Positions 34,410-42,766 of a stretch of DNA of 64,000 nt are shown here, piece after piece (positions within the stretch are counted from its first letter, which is position 1; each line of letters begins with the position of its first letter). The notes beneath the pieces were generated by a model. It made no database searches. It worked only from the letters and a program-made list of their open reading frames with translations, and was not told the DNA's origin. This DNA is from CAZCZZ01 sp964503335 (GTDB taxonomy: Bacteria > Verrucomicrobiota > Kiritimatiellia > CAIVKH01), in contig CAZCZZ010000010.1 of NCBI GenBank assembly GCA_964503335.1, positions 1-64,000 of the forward strand, in the 5' to 3' direction. A program made the translations under genes and the position numbers.

Positions 34410-37400
34410 CGTTCCTCAGAATCAGCAGCCCGAAGCGACGCGAGATCACAACATGCTCTCTGCGATGGAAGTCGCGTTGCAGGATGAGATCAAGGCAGCA
34501 AAGCGAAGCCGTCATCGCATTACGCTGTTTGATGGCGATTTGATAAGCAAGAAGGATGGAGTCTATGCGTACCGTTTCGAGCTTCCTGAGGGGGTGACGC
34601 TTGCCAACGTGGAAGAGATTGAGATCGGCGTCGATCAAGGCATGGTCGAGGGAGAGGTCGCGAGTGTCGACAGTCAGTTTGTCGTCATCAACCTCGAGGA
34701 GGATCTTGGCAAGAAGGTCGAGAAGCTTTCGATCGAGTGGTCCACGACGGTAGTCCTTGAGAAGATGCTGGAACGAATCGGCGAGATGAAGTCTCAGCCC
34801 GACAAGTTCAACATGAGTCTGATGTCCGACCTCTTCTCGCCGCAGAAGACTTCTGTGTCCTCTCCGTTTTCCGGTGTCGCTCTAGAGGACGACATACGGA
34901 CTCCAAACCAGCGAAAGGCCATTCGCGGTGCTTTGTCGAACAAGATTAGCTTTGTGTGGGGACCTCCCGGAACAGGGAAGACTAGCACGCTGGGCTTCAT
35001 TGCCTGCAGCTTGGTGGAGCGGGGTGAACGCGTTCTGCTGGTCAGCAATACAAACCGCGCGGTGGACGTGGCGCTGCAACAGGTGATCAAGTGTTTCAAG
35101 ACCTTCAAGAAGGAATGGAAAGACCGGATCACGCGGTATGGCCGCCCGTTTATTCTCGATGATCCGGACCTTGATCGCATCTTTTTCACCAATCAGATCC
35201 AAGCCGCGCGTGAAAGACTGATTTCGAACGTCGAGAAGCAAGCAGCCTTGATAAGCAAGTATGAGCGTTTCGCAAAGCGCGCTGCAGAGCATGATCAACT
35301 CGTAGCCGAGGTGGAATCAGCGAAGCGAAAACTGCTCGGCATCCAGACCAAGCGGGCTGGTCTGCAGAAGACACTCGATTCTACAAGGCAACGCGCGCAG
35401 AAGCTCGAAGGGCTTGGGGGACTTCTCGCCGAATTTGGAGAAGTGACTCACCGGGTCAGCGCCTTCAATGCGATCCTGGAGGACGCCCGAAACAAGAGGG
35501 CGAGAGCAGATCAGGAGGACCACCTGCTTCAGGCAAAGGGTCAGGACCTGAAGAAGGCTACGGAGCGAATCGAAAAGAGAAACAAAGGCGGGCTTTTGAG
35601 CATCGTCGGCACGTTTCTTGGACCCTCACGCGAATCCCTTGAACGGGAGAAGAACTCAGCCAGTGCCGCAGTTCTGGCCGCAAAGAAGAGCTATCAGGAC
35701 GCGCTCAGCCTCGCTGCGGCCGCAGATAAGAGAGTTGAAGAACAGGTCGACAGAACTCAACTGGCCCGGTTGCGCGAGCTTGAGACGGAATTGGCCAGGC
35801 ATGCAATAGATCTGCAGATAGTCGCTCTGACAAAGCCCGGCTTTTCGACTGATGCGGCCATCAAGACGCTACGCGAGGAAGCAACGCGCCTGACCTCAGA
35901 GATCGAGAAGGGGCAGGGTACCCTGATTGAACAGCAGAAACAGGTAGACGCATTCATCGCCAAGATCAACACCGCCGACATCGCAAGCCAGCGGGCGAAG
36001 TTTGATGCCGTAAAGGCGGAGATTGCATCGAATGGGGGGGTGGAGCAGATCAAAGCCTTTGTTCAAGAGAACACAAAAGTGGACGAAGAGGCCCTTCTCA
36101 AGGAAATGAGGTTGATCGGCGCCACTTTGGCCAAGTCGGTCGCCAATCGCGCAATCGCGTCATCCCGCTACGACGCCATTCTGGTAGATGAGGCCAGTAT
36201 GGTGAGTCTTCCGTATCTCGCGATCCTTGCGGCCATAGCGCACAAGCGCGTGATTGTTGTGGGTGATCCCCAGCAGCTGCCCCCTATTGCACTTGCCTAC
36301 TCGGAACACGCACAGCGATGGCTGGAGCGCGACATGTTTATGCAGGCAAGCGGATCTCAGAACGTGGACCAGCTGTTTGCATGGCACGATGCGAATCCTG
36401 AATTCACATACTTTCTCGACACTGATTACCGCATGACCGGCGAGCTCAGTGGGATTATCAACGACTTATTCTACGCCGGTCGGCTCAAGAACGGTCGCGT
36501 GAATGAAGAGGAGGACGAACTGGCGGGAATACAACTGATCGACACAGCCTCGTTGAGTCCGACCCTCTCAGAACTGCCTTCAGGTAAGGGAAAGTTCCCG
36601 GTCTACAACCCGGTTCATACGGAGAAGATCGTCGATGTCGTTCGGGTTCTGTCTGAAGGCGGCCTTGTCGATGCTGGTGAGATCGGCATCGTCGTACCGT
36701 TGAATTCTGCCGCGGTGTGGATTCGTCAAGAGCTCAAGAAGGCAGGCTTTCGCAGCGTCGAGGTGGGAACGGTTCACACGTTCCAAGGCCGGGAGAAGCA
36801 AGTCATCATCTTTGATACGGTGGTCAGCGGCGTTGATTTCACAATCCGCCCATTCGACGAGCAGAAAACCGGTGACGCGGTGAAGCGACTTCTGAATGTC
36901 GCTTTGTCTCGAACGAAGAAGACTTTGGTCGTAGTGGCTAACATGAGGCATTTCCGATCGGTCTATCGCGATAGGCTGGTCCTGCGTGTGCTCGGGCGAA
37001 TCGAGAAAGCTTCACGAATTGCCGAGCACCCGGATGTGGAAGATCCGGAAATAGAGGACGAAATTATCGTTGAGGACTTTGGAGTCGAGGGTGGCGTAGA
37101 TCTGGAGCTCCAGGACGATCTGGATCCTTCGGATCCGCCGATCCAGGAAGTGCTTCATGACCATCCCGTCACCACTGTCTTAGTGAAAGAGCCTGACGTC
37201 ACCGCCACCGTTCAGGCTCCCCCCCCTGGCGATCGGGGCATGCCGCCAGAAATTGTTTCTCAGCCGTCCGTTGACTCAAAGCGGTCTGTCCTGAAGGACG
37301 TTCAGAAGCTCGGCCATGAGATCACCTCTCTCCGTGGTGAGATCAATGTGCTGAGCACGCGACTCCGTGGTGCTCCGTTGTTCAAACTGTCGGTGGAAGG

Positions 37401-37773
37401 CGAGCAGATCGCGGGAAAGTTGCCGCAAACCGTGGTCTCCAGTGAAGGCACCTTCAAGGATTGGATCGATTCGGTTTACAAGTACTTCTATGAGTCGTCA
37501 GGGGGCCCCAATGCCGGTCCCCCGATTGTTGATCGTCAGGTCGACGTGACAAAGATCCGTTGGCACATCAATAGGCTGAGAAACGGATTCTTCCATGATT
37601 CTGCGCATACGGATGACCCCGTCAGGGACGCCGAGACGCAGCGGAAGGTCTATGATCACTTCATCGGCAAGCCGTATCCGACGCAGTCACATGAATGGAC
37701 AGCTCTACAGCTGTCCGTGATGTATCAGGTCGTCGAATGGTTGAAGTACATCGTCGGGAGATTAAGGGGTTAG
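34402..37773 (+). CDS. Upf1/DNA2-like helicase with coiled coil and HEPN-like tail
   Basis: A 1123-aa superfamily 1B helicase. Walker A is GPPGTGKTSTLGF near residue 187; a long coiled-coil insert fills about 265-560; Walker B is ILVDEASMVSLPY near 594, followed by VVGDPQQLPP; the second lobe has VGTVHTFQGREKQV and LNVALSRTKKTLVV. After an acidic, proline-rich linker (about 880-970) comes a helical C-terminal domain holding HINRLRNGFFHD near 1056-1066. RNxxxH (R1060, H1065) matches the HEPN RNase signature. The gene may couple nucleic-acid unwinding to RNA cleavage; the HEPN call rests on one motif and helical context. It overlaps the mod stop by 8 bases. Confidence 0.85.
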   Translation: MPNVPQNQQPEATRDHNMLSAMEVALQDEIKAAKRSRHRITLFDGDLISKKDGVYAYRFELPEGVTLANVEEIEIGVDQGMVEGEVASVDSQFVVINLEEDLGKKVEKLSIEWSTTVVLEKMLERIGEMKSQPDKFNMSLMSDLFSPQKTSVSSPFSGVALEDDIRTPNQRKAIRGALSNKISFVWGPPGTGKTSTLGFIACSLVERGERVLLVSNTNRAVDVALQQVIKCFKTFKKEWKDRITRYGRPFILDDPDLDRIFFTNQIQAARERLISNVEKQAALISKYERFAKRAAEHDQLVAEVESAKRKLLGIQTKRAGLQKTLDSTRQRAQKLEGLGGLLAEFGEVTHRVSAFNAILEDARNKRARADQEDHLLQAKGQDLKKATERIEKRNKGGLLSIVGTFLGPSRESLEREKNSASAAVLAAKKSYQDALSLAAAADKRVEEQVDRTQLARLRELETELARHAIDLQIVALTKPGFSTDAAIKTLREEATRLTSEIEKGQGTLIEQQKQVDAFIAKINTADIASQRAKFDAVKAEIASNGGVEQIKAFVQENTKVDEEALLKEMRLIGATLAKSVANRAIASSRYDAILVDEASMVSLPYLAILAAIAHKRVIVVGDPQQLPPIALAYSEHAQRWLERDMFMQASGSQNVDQLFAWHDANPEFTYFLDTDYRMTGELSGIINDLFYAGRLKNGRVNEEEDELAGIQLIDTASLSPTLSELPSGKGKFPVYNPVHTEKIVDVVRVLSEGGLVDAGEIGIVVPLNSAAVWIRQELKKAGFRSVEVGTVHTFQGREKQVIIFDTVVSGVDFTIRPFDEQKTGDAVKRLLNVALSRTKKTLVVVANMRHFRSVYRDRLVLRVLGRIEKASRIAEHPDVEDPEIEDEIIVEDFGVEGGVDLELQDDLDPSDPPIQEVLHDHPVTTVLVKEPDVTATVQAPPPGDRGMPPEIVSQPSVDSKRSVLKDVQKLGHEITSLRGEINVLSTRLRGAPLFKLSVEGEQIAGKLPQTVVSSEGTFKDWIDSVYKYFYESSGGPNAGPPIVDRQVDVTKIRWHINRLRNGFFHDSAHTDDPVRDAETQRKVYDHFIGKPYPTQSHEWTALQLSVMYQVVEWLKYIVGRLRG

Positions 37774-37793
37774 TCGACAACAGCCATGACCAC

Positions 37794-37892
37794 ACCGAAA
37801 GCGTCGCCTTCAAGCCGGGCCGGCATAACCGAGTCGCTGTTAGAGTCGTTGACCCGCGCGGCAGCGAGGTCATGTCTGTGACAAGGGTGGAT
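37794..37892 (+). pseudogene. Relic of a second mod gene (C-terminal 33 codons)
   Basis: This stretch reads TESVAFKPGRHNRVAVRV then VDPRGSEVMSV, and aligns without gaps to the last residues of the Mod protein encoded at 31386-34409 (TESVPFKPGKHKRVAVKV then IDPRGNEVMTV). About 23 of 34 residues are identical. It has no start, sits in the gap between the Upf1-like and RecQ-like genes, and runs past the normal Mod end to a stop at 37928. It is best read as the tail of a deleted mod homologue, not a recent exact duplication. Confidence 0.8.
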
Positions 37893-37927
37893 GAACTAAG
37901 CCGAACGGTTAGTGGAAGAACTGGTTG

Positions 37928-40900
37928 ATGATGCGGGAACTCCATGCAGGGTACATCAGTAGTGCGCTGGCGCCCGAAATCCTCGGGGCGCAAGGGATCA
38001 TCAACTGGTCTGATGTCTATGCCTGGCGATGCCGATTTGTCGTGGACGAAGACGTTCCTCTGTCTGGAGATCAAGGGCCAGAACTTGCAGTTCTCGAGAA
38101 CATCATCAGTCGAGGCCTCCCGACAATCCCATCTCTGAAGGTGGAGCGTTGGCTCTCCGAAATGACGGGTTTGACGAGAGTCGAGGAGACCGGCGACAGA
38201 GACAGGGGTACCGCTGCATTCACCTCGGAACTTGTGTGTGACTTGGATGACGATGCGCGGCGGCGTCTTGAGCAGATCCTGTGCATGTCCGCTCCAGAGG
38301 CGATCTGTGCGGCCGGCCCTGGGTTCCTGCTCCCTCCCTTTGGCAGCGCTTCGGAATCTGCCTTCTGGTCAGGTCCCCTTGCGGGTTTGCTCGGTCCGCA
38401 AGTTCTCCAGTGTGTACAACGACAGCGACGAGTAGATTCGATCGGAGAGCGGAAACACTTCGAGGAACAGCAGGTCGATTTCGCACTTGAGTTGCCCGGC
38501 AGCGACGGCATGACGTGGAAGAAGGGAATTGTCTTCGAGTACGACGGTCCTCAGCACCGCACGGATGCCAGTCAGATCCATCAGGATCGCCGTCGCGACC
38601 ATACGATCGAGAGGACGGGTTGGTGTCCCACGTTGCGGTATGGCGATGGAGCTGTGACCGAGCCGATTGACCCGAAGCATGAGGGCGTGTCGCATCTCTT
38701 GGCACACCCGATTGTGGAGCGCGTTCGTGATGCGGCTTCTTCATGGCCCACATGCGAATCACTTTCGGACCCATGGGTCAGGCTCGTCATTGCGCCGCTG
38801 GCGATTGCTCGTATTCAGCGTGTCGTTGTCCGGCTGATTCGAAATGGAGTCCTCCGCCCTGAAGCGCCCGAGTGGCGGATCCTCGTGATCGAGCGGGATG
38901 TGGCCTGCGGGTCGATTGCCTTGGATGACCTGCGTGACTGGTTGAACCATCTTTGGAAGCTGTACTCGCCGGGCCGTGCGATGCCCCCGCTCGACCTGAA
39001 GATCCTTACCCACACCGATGTGCACAAGGAGGAGATGCCCGAGTATGATCGTCCGTTCGATGCTGTCATCGATGTGGCTGTCTTGATGCGCTATGGCGTG
39101 GCTGACCCGTGCGAGAATCCACGCATCCATGAGATCCGCGCAGCAAGCGTCGTCAGGATTCGATCGGGTTACTCGGAGGTGCATCCTCGCCGATTGGTGC
39201 AAGGTTCGGCGGTGACGCCTGCGATCTCGGGCGACGCAGAGCAGGAGGTCCTGGAGTTTTTCCTGCGACAGCTCTTCCGGAAATGGTCCTTCCGTGACGG
39301 GCAACTCCCGATCATACGACGCCTGTTACGGGGGGAGTCCGTCGTCGCACTTCTGCCCACTGGCTCGGGGAAGTCACTCACCTACCAGTTGCCGGCGTTG
39401 CTGCAGAATGGTGTCGTTCTTGCTGTAGACCCCATCAAATCGTTGATGAAGGACCAGCATGATGGACTTGCACGGAATGGTATCGATTCATCGACGTTCA
39501 TCTACTCGAATCGGGATCCACGCTCGCCTGAAACCGTGCAAGATAGGAAGGCGAGATTGGAAGCATTCAAAAGCATGCGATGCAAGTTCGCCTTCGTCTC
39601 TCCCGAGCGTTTGATGATCGAGGAGTTTCGCCATGTGCTCGCCGACATGAAGGGGGCATTTTGCTTTGCGGTTGTTGACGAGGCACACTGTGTTTCGGAG
39701 TGGGGTCACGATTTCCGCACCTCCTATCTCATGCTTGGCCGAAACCTGCGGAATCACTGCAGAGGTATCCGCCCCGGTACCATCGGAATTGCCGCACTTA
39801 CGGGCACTGCATCGTTTGAGGTGCTCGAGGATGTCCAGCGGGAACTCGGTCTGAGGGCGGGAGTGAATCTTGATCACACGGTAAGGCCAAGCACGGTCGA
39901 AGGCATGACCCGGAGCGAGCTAGAATTTAAGGTGATCCAAGTTGGGTCGGGAACTGACAAGGGACAGAACCAGTTTCAACTTCAGGAAGCCGACGGATTG
40001 GCAAAGCAGGCAGCTCTGGTCCGATCCATGTCTGAGATCGCTGTACTCAACGGCAAGACGGATTGGCCCCAGCTTGTTGACCCGACAGGGGGAGTAGGTA
40101 GCGGATTAATCTTCTGCCCTCACCGCAGTTGGGTCTATGGCGTGCGGACGATCAGGGATTTGCTGGCAATGGCGAAGGATTCCGATGGAAACAGTGCTGA
40201 GGCGTATCCTCATGTTGGATTCTTCATGGGTGCGGATGACGATGCGGGATCTGATTTCGGGACGACCGAAGCCGAAGATGCTCAGAAGAAGTTTATGAGA
40301 GGAGATGTGACTCTCCTGGCCTGCACAAAGGCGTTCGGCATGGGCATCGACAAGAGCAATGTCAGGTTCACCATTCACCTGAATATCCCGCAGTCCCCTG
40401 AATCCTTCTACCAAGAGGCGGGACGCGCCGGGCGAGATCGCCAGCCGGCCCAGTGCTGGATTCTCTACTCTGGCACACAGGCGTCGCTTGGAGCAAAGGG
40501 AGAGCCCATCTCTGTGGATCGACATATCGTCGAATCCTTCCACGACAACTCTTTCCGAGGAGAAGATCACGATATGCGCATGATCTTCGACCTGCTTGAT
40601 CGAATACGGTTCCCGTCTCAAAGGAACCTGGAAATCCTCGCTGAGTTCCTGTCCTCACAATATGGATCACCGTTACGATTGATGACAGGGAAGGATGAGA
40701 ACGGCGCGACGCCTATTGAGTTCGTGGACAGGGAGACTGGAGTCTCATTGGGGCGATTGCTCTACCGCGACGACGCGCCGATTCCAGATGCCGAGGAGGA
40801 AGATCTCCGCAAGCTCCTCTCATCTGCAACCAAGTGGATTGCGGCGAAGAAGCCGGGTGACGTGCGAATTCGTAAGTGGCTATGGACACTCACGGGCAGG

Positions 40901-42007
40901 TATGAGGACCATCCTGGAATTGAAACGCATCTCCAAAAGTTGAGAGATGGTTCGCTCCCTACGGAGTGGATCACAATTCCCTTTACCAATGGGTATTTCC
41001 GCGAACTTCAGGGCAAGTTTGAGGATGGGGGACATTTTGGGTGGTGGGAATCCTATATTGAGGAAGCCTTTGAATTTTCATACAGCCCAGCGGGTTTTGA
41101 AAAGAGACTGCTTGAGGTGAAGAAGAAGAAGACCGGAAGACCCGCAGGCATGATTAAACGGGCCAGTGACTTCATTCATGAGCACTACACGAAGATGCGG
41201 CGCCAACTGGACACCTTTCGCTCTATTCAAAGACTGGTAATCCTTGGGGTCATCAGCGATGTAACGGTCGATTACAACACCGACACAGTGCGGGTTCTGC
41301 TCCATAACCGTAGTGACAAGGAGATTCGGGACCATCTATCGGACTACTTCGACCAGTATGCTGCCAAGGGAAGTCCTGAGCACGCACGACTGATGCGTTC
41401 TGCCGATGCGACCAGGGAAGCCAGCCCTCTCCGTCGATACTCAAAGGCGTTGGTGAAGTTTGTTTACGAGAAGATCGAGGCCAAGCGACGCGCGAACATT
41501 GCACGCATGGAGGAATACGCGCGAGACGGCATCGACAGGCCGCAAGTCTTCCGAGAACGCGTCAATGCCTTCTTTGAGGCGCGATTCGCGGCGGAACTTC
41601 GCGTTTTTAAGGATAGGTATTCGGCAGACGACGTTTTCAGTTTCATCGAGGCGCATGTGGGCGCAGATCTTCAAGACATAAAACAACTTCTGGGCAGCTG
41701 TGAGCGTGTATTGATTGAAAAGCCAGATAATGGAATGTTCCATGCGTTGCGAGCCTATGCCCTCTCCTGCATCGGCGAATACGGTGTTGAGGGCGTGAGG
41801 GATGCCTTGCTGTCTGCGATAAACAGCCTGTTCCCTGATCGACGCGCAGACCGATACCGAAGACATGAGTTCGTGCTGCGCTTGAGCAAGAAGATCATCG
41901 GTGTCCATCCGGAGGCGTCTGAGGCGTGCGTTGAGTGGATCGTGCAGAGTCACCGGGGTTGGCTCCGCGGCTACAATCGTCGACTTGAGAGGGAGGAAGT
42001 TGCATGA
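37928..42007 (+). CDS. DUF559/Vsr-like nuclease-RecQ helicase fusion
   Basis: A 1359-aa protein. The N-terminal 450 residues include a Vsr/DUF559-like nuclease signature, FEYDGPQHRTDASQ followed by QDRRRDHTIERTGW (near 203-235). The RecQ-type helicase core follows: LLPTGSGKSLTYQLP near 476, VVDEAHCVSEWGHDFR near 581, ALTGTA, AFGMGIDKSNVRF near 802 and YQEAGRAGRDR near 831. The C-terminal 450 residues are helical and unassigned; no HRDC or RQC zinc site is evident. The protein probably unwinds DNA and cuts it. ATG 37928 was chosen from TTG 37925, ATG 37928 and ATG 37931. Its stop overlaps the next gene (ATGA). Confidence 0.87.
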   Translation: MMRELHAGYISSALAPEILGAQGIINWSDVYAWRCRFVVDEDVPLSGDQGPELAVLENIISRGLPTIPSLKVERWLSEMTGLTRVEETGDRDRGTAAFTSELVCDLDDDARRRLEQILCMSAPEAICAAGPGFLLPPFGSASESAFWSGPLAGLLGPQVLQCVQRQRRVDSIGERKHFEEQQVDFALELPGSDGMTWKKGIVFEYDGPQHRTDASQIHQDRRRDHTIERTGWCPTLRYGDGAVTEPIDPKHEGVSHLLAHPIVERVRDAASSWPTCESLSDPWVRLVIAPLAIARIQRVVVRLIRNGVLRPEAPEWRILVIERDVACGSIALDDLRDWLNHLWKLYSPGRAMPPLDLKILTHTDVHKEEMPEYDRPFDAVIDVAVLMRYGVADPCENPRIHEIRAASVVRIRSGYSEVHPRRLVQGSAVTPAISGDAEQEVLEFFLRQLFRKWSFRDGQLPIIRRLLRGESVVALLPTGSGKSLTYQLPALLQNGVVLAVDPIKSLMKDQHDGLARNGIDSSTFIYSNRDPRSPETVQDRKARLEAFKSMRCKFAFVSPERLMIEEFRHVLADMKGAFCFAVVDEAHCVSEWGHDFRTSYLMLGRNLRNHCRGIRPGTIGIAALTGTASFEVLEDVQRELGLRAGVNLDHTVRPSTVEGMTRSELEFKVIQVGSGTDKGQNQFQLQEADGLAKQAALVRSMSEIAVLNGKTDWPQLVDPTGGVGSGLIFCPHRSWVYGVRTIRDLLAMAKDSDGNSAEAYPHVGFFMGADDDAGSDFGTTEAEDAQKKFMRGDVTLLACTKAFGMGIDKSNVRFTIHLNIPQSPESFYQEAGRAGRDRQPAQCWILYSGTQASLGAKGEPISVDRHIVESFHDNSFRGEDHDMRMIFDLLDRIRFPSQRNLEILAEFLSSQYGSPLRLMTGKDENGATPIEFVDRETGVSLGRLLYRDDAPIPDAEEEDLRKLLSSATKWIAAKKPGDVRIRKWLWTLTGRYEDHPGIETHLQKLRDGSLPTEWITIPFTNGYFRELQGKFEDGGHFGWWESYIEEAFEFSYSPAGFEKRLLEVKKKKTGRPAGMIKRASDFIHEHYTKMRRQLDTFRSIQRLVILGVISDVTVDYNTDTVRVLLHNRSDKEIRDHLSDYFDQYAAKGSPEHARLMRSADATREASPLRRYSKALVKFVYEKIEAKRRANIARMEEYARDGIDRPQVFRERVNAFFEARFAAELRVFKDRYSADDVFSFIEAHVGADLQDIKQLLGSCERVLIEKPDNGMFHALRAYALSCIGEYGVEGVRDALLSAINSLFPDRRADRYRRHEFVLRLSKKIIGVHPEASEACVEWIVQSHRGWLRGYNRRLEREEVA

Positions 42008-42723
42008 GCGATATGACTTCGTTGGAGCAAGCGTTGCTGGCACTTCAGCAAGAGCTCGAGTCGTTCAGGGATCTACGCCCTAAGTTGGACGAGGTGAAGT
42101 CAAAGGCCGATGCAATCGTTGCCGAGTTCAAGGATCAGATGATCAGCGTGGAGGCGCACTCGCGTGATACAGTTCGCGAGGCGAAAGAGTCCTATGGAGA
42201 CTTGTCCGCCCGGAATCGGGAGCAGTTCGAAGAACTGAAGACCGCATGGGACACTGAACTGCAGCTCGCGCAAACGCAGCTCAAGTCATTTGATCAACTC
42301 TTGTCCGAAGCTTCGTCCGCCTTTTCCGAAATGGCCTCAATGGCTACCCTGGTTCGCGACGTAGGAAGCATGTTGAATGGCCTGAACCTGCCATCACGCA
42401 TGGACAAGTTGGATGCATCCGTCGCTGGGGCGTCAGCTGCTGTGCAGAGTGTTCAGTCCAGATTTGACCGTTTGAGCGATGATGTCGCCGTCAGTATGCG
42501 AAACACAACTCTGGAGACGGCGCGAATGGTCGAGGGGGCCACGGCAAAGGTACTCGCGGCGCAGGACGGGGCGTCCAAGGCGATTGCGGCGGATTGTCGA
42601 TCACTGCGTTCATCGTCACGACGGGCCTACGTGTGGATATTCTCTTTAATCGGGCTCAGTATCGGGTTAAGTCTCGCCAATCTGTTTGTCATTCTGATCC
42701 AGGGCGGAGTCCTCTCTCGATGA
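42004..42723 (+). CDS. Coiled-coil protein with C-terminal membrane anchor
   Basis: A 239-aa protein of unknown function. Residues about 5-200 are charged and helical with heptad-like spacing and no Cys, fitting a long coiled coil. A single hydrophobic segment (WIFSLIGLSIGLSLANLFVI, about 211-230) near the C terminus would anchor it in the membrane with the coil in the cytoplasm. The start overlaps the stop of the nuclease-RecQ gene (ATGA), so they are translationally coupled and probably work together. It could tether the helicase to the membrane or act as a sensor for phage DNA entry; both are guesses. Confidence 0.75.
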   Translation: MSDMTSLEQALLALQQELESFRDLRPKLDEVKSKADAIVAEFKDQMISVEAHSRDTVREAKESYGDLSARNREQFEELKTAWDTELQLAQTQLKSFDQLLSEASSAFSEMASMATLVRDVGSMLNGLNLPSRMDKLDASVAGASAAVQSVQSRFDRLSDDVAVSMRNTTLETARMVEGATAKVLAAQDGASKAIAADCRSLRSSSRRAYVWIFSLIGLSIGLSLANLFVILIQGGVLSR

Positions 42724-42766
42724 TTAAAGTATCTGTTATCGACCGTAAGGGGATTGGGGAACGTCC

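Noticed and set aside
20952..42007. A Dpd (7-deazapurine DNA) system
   Set aside because: PLD, SNF2 and RecQ proteins recall Dpd, but no tRNA-guanine transglycosylase-like DpdA or queuosine-pathway gene occurs in the window.
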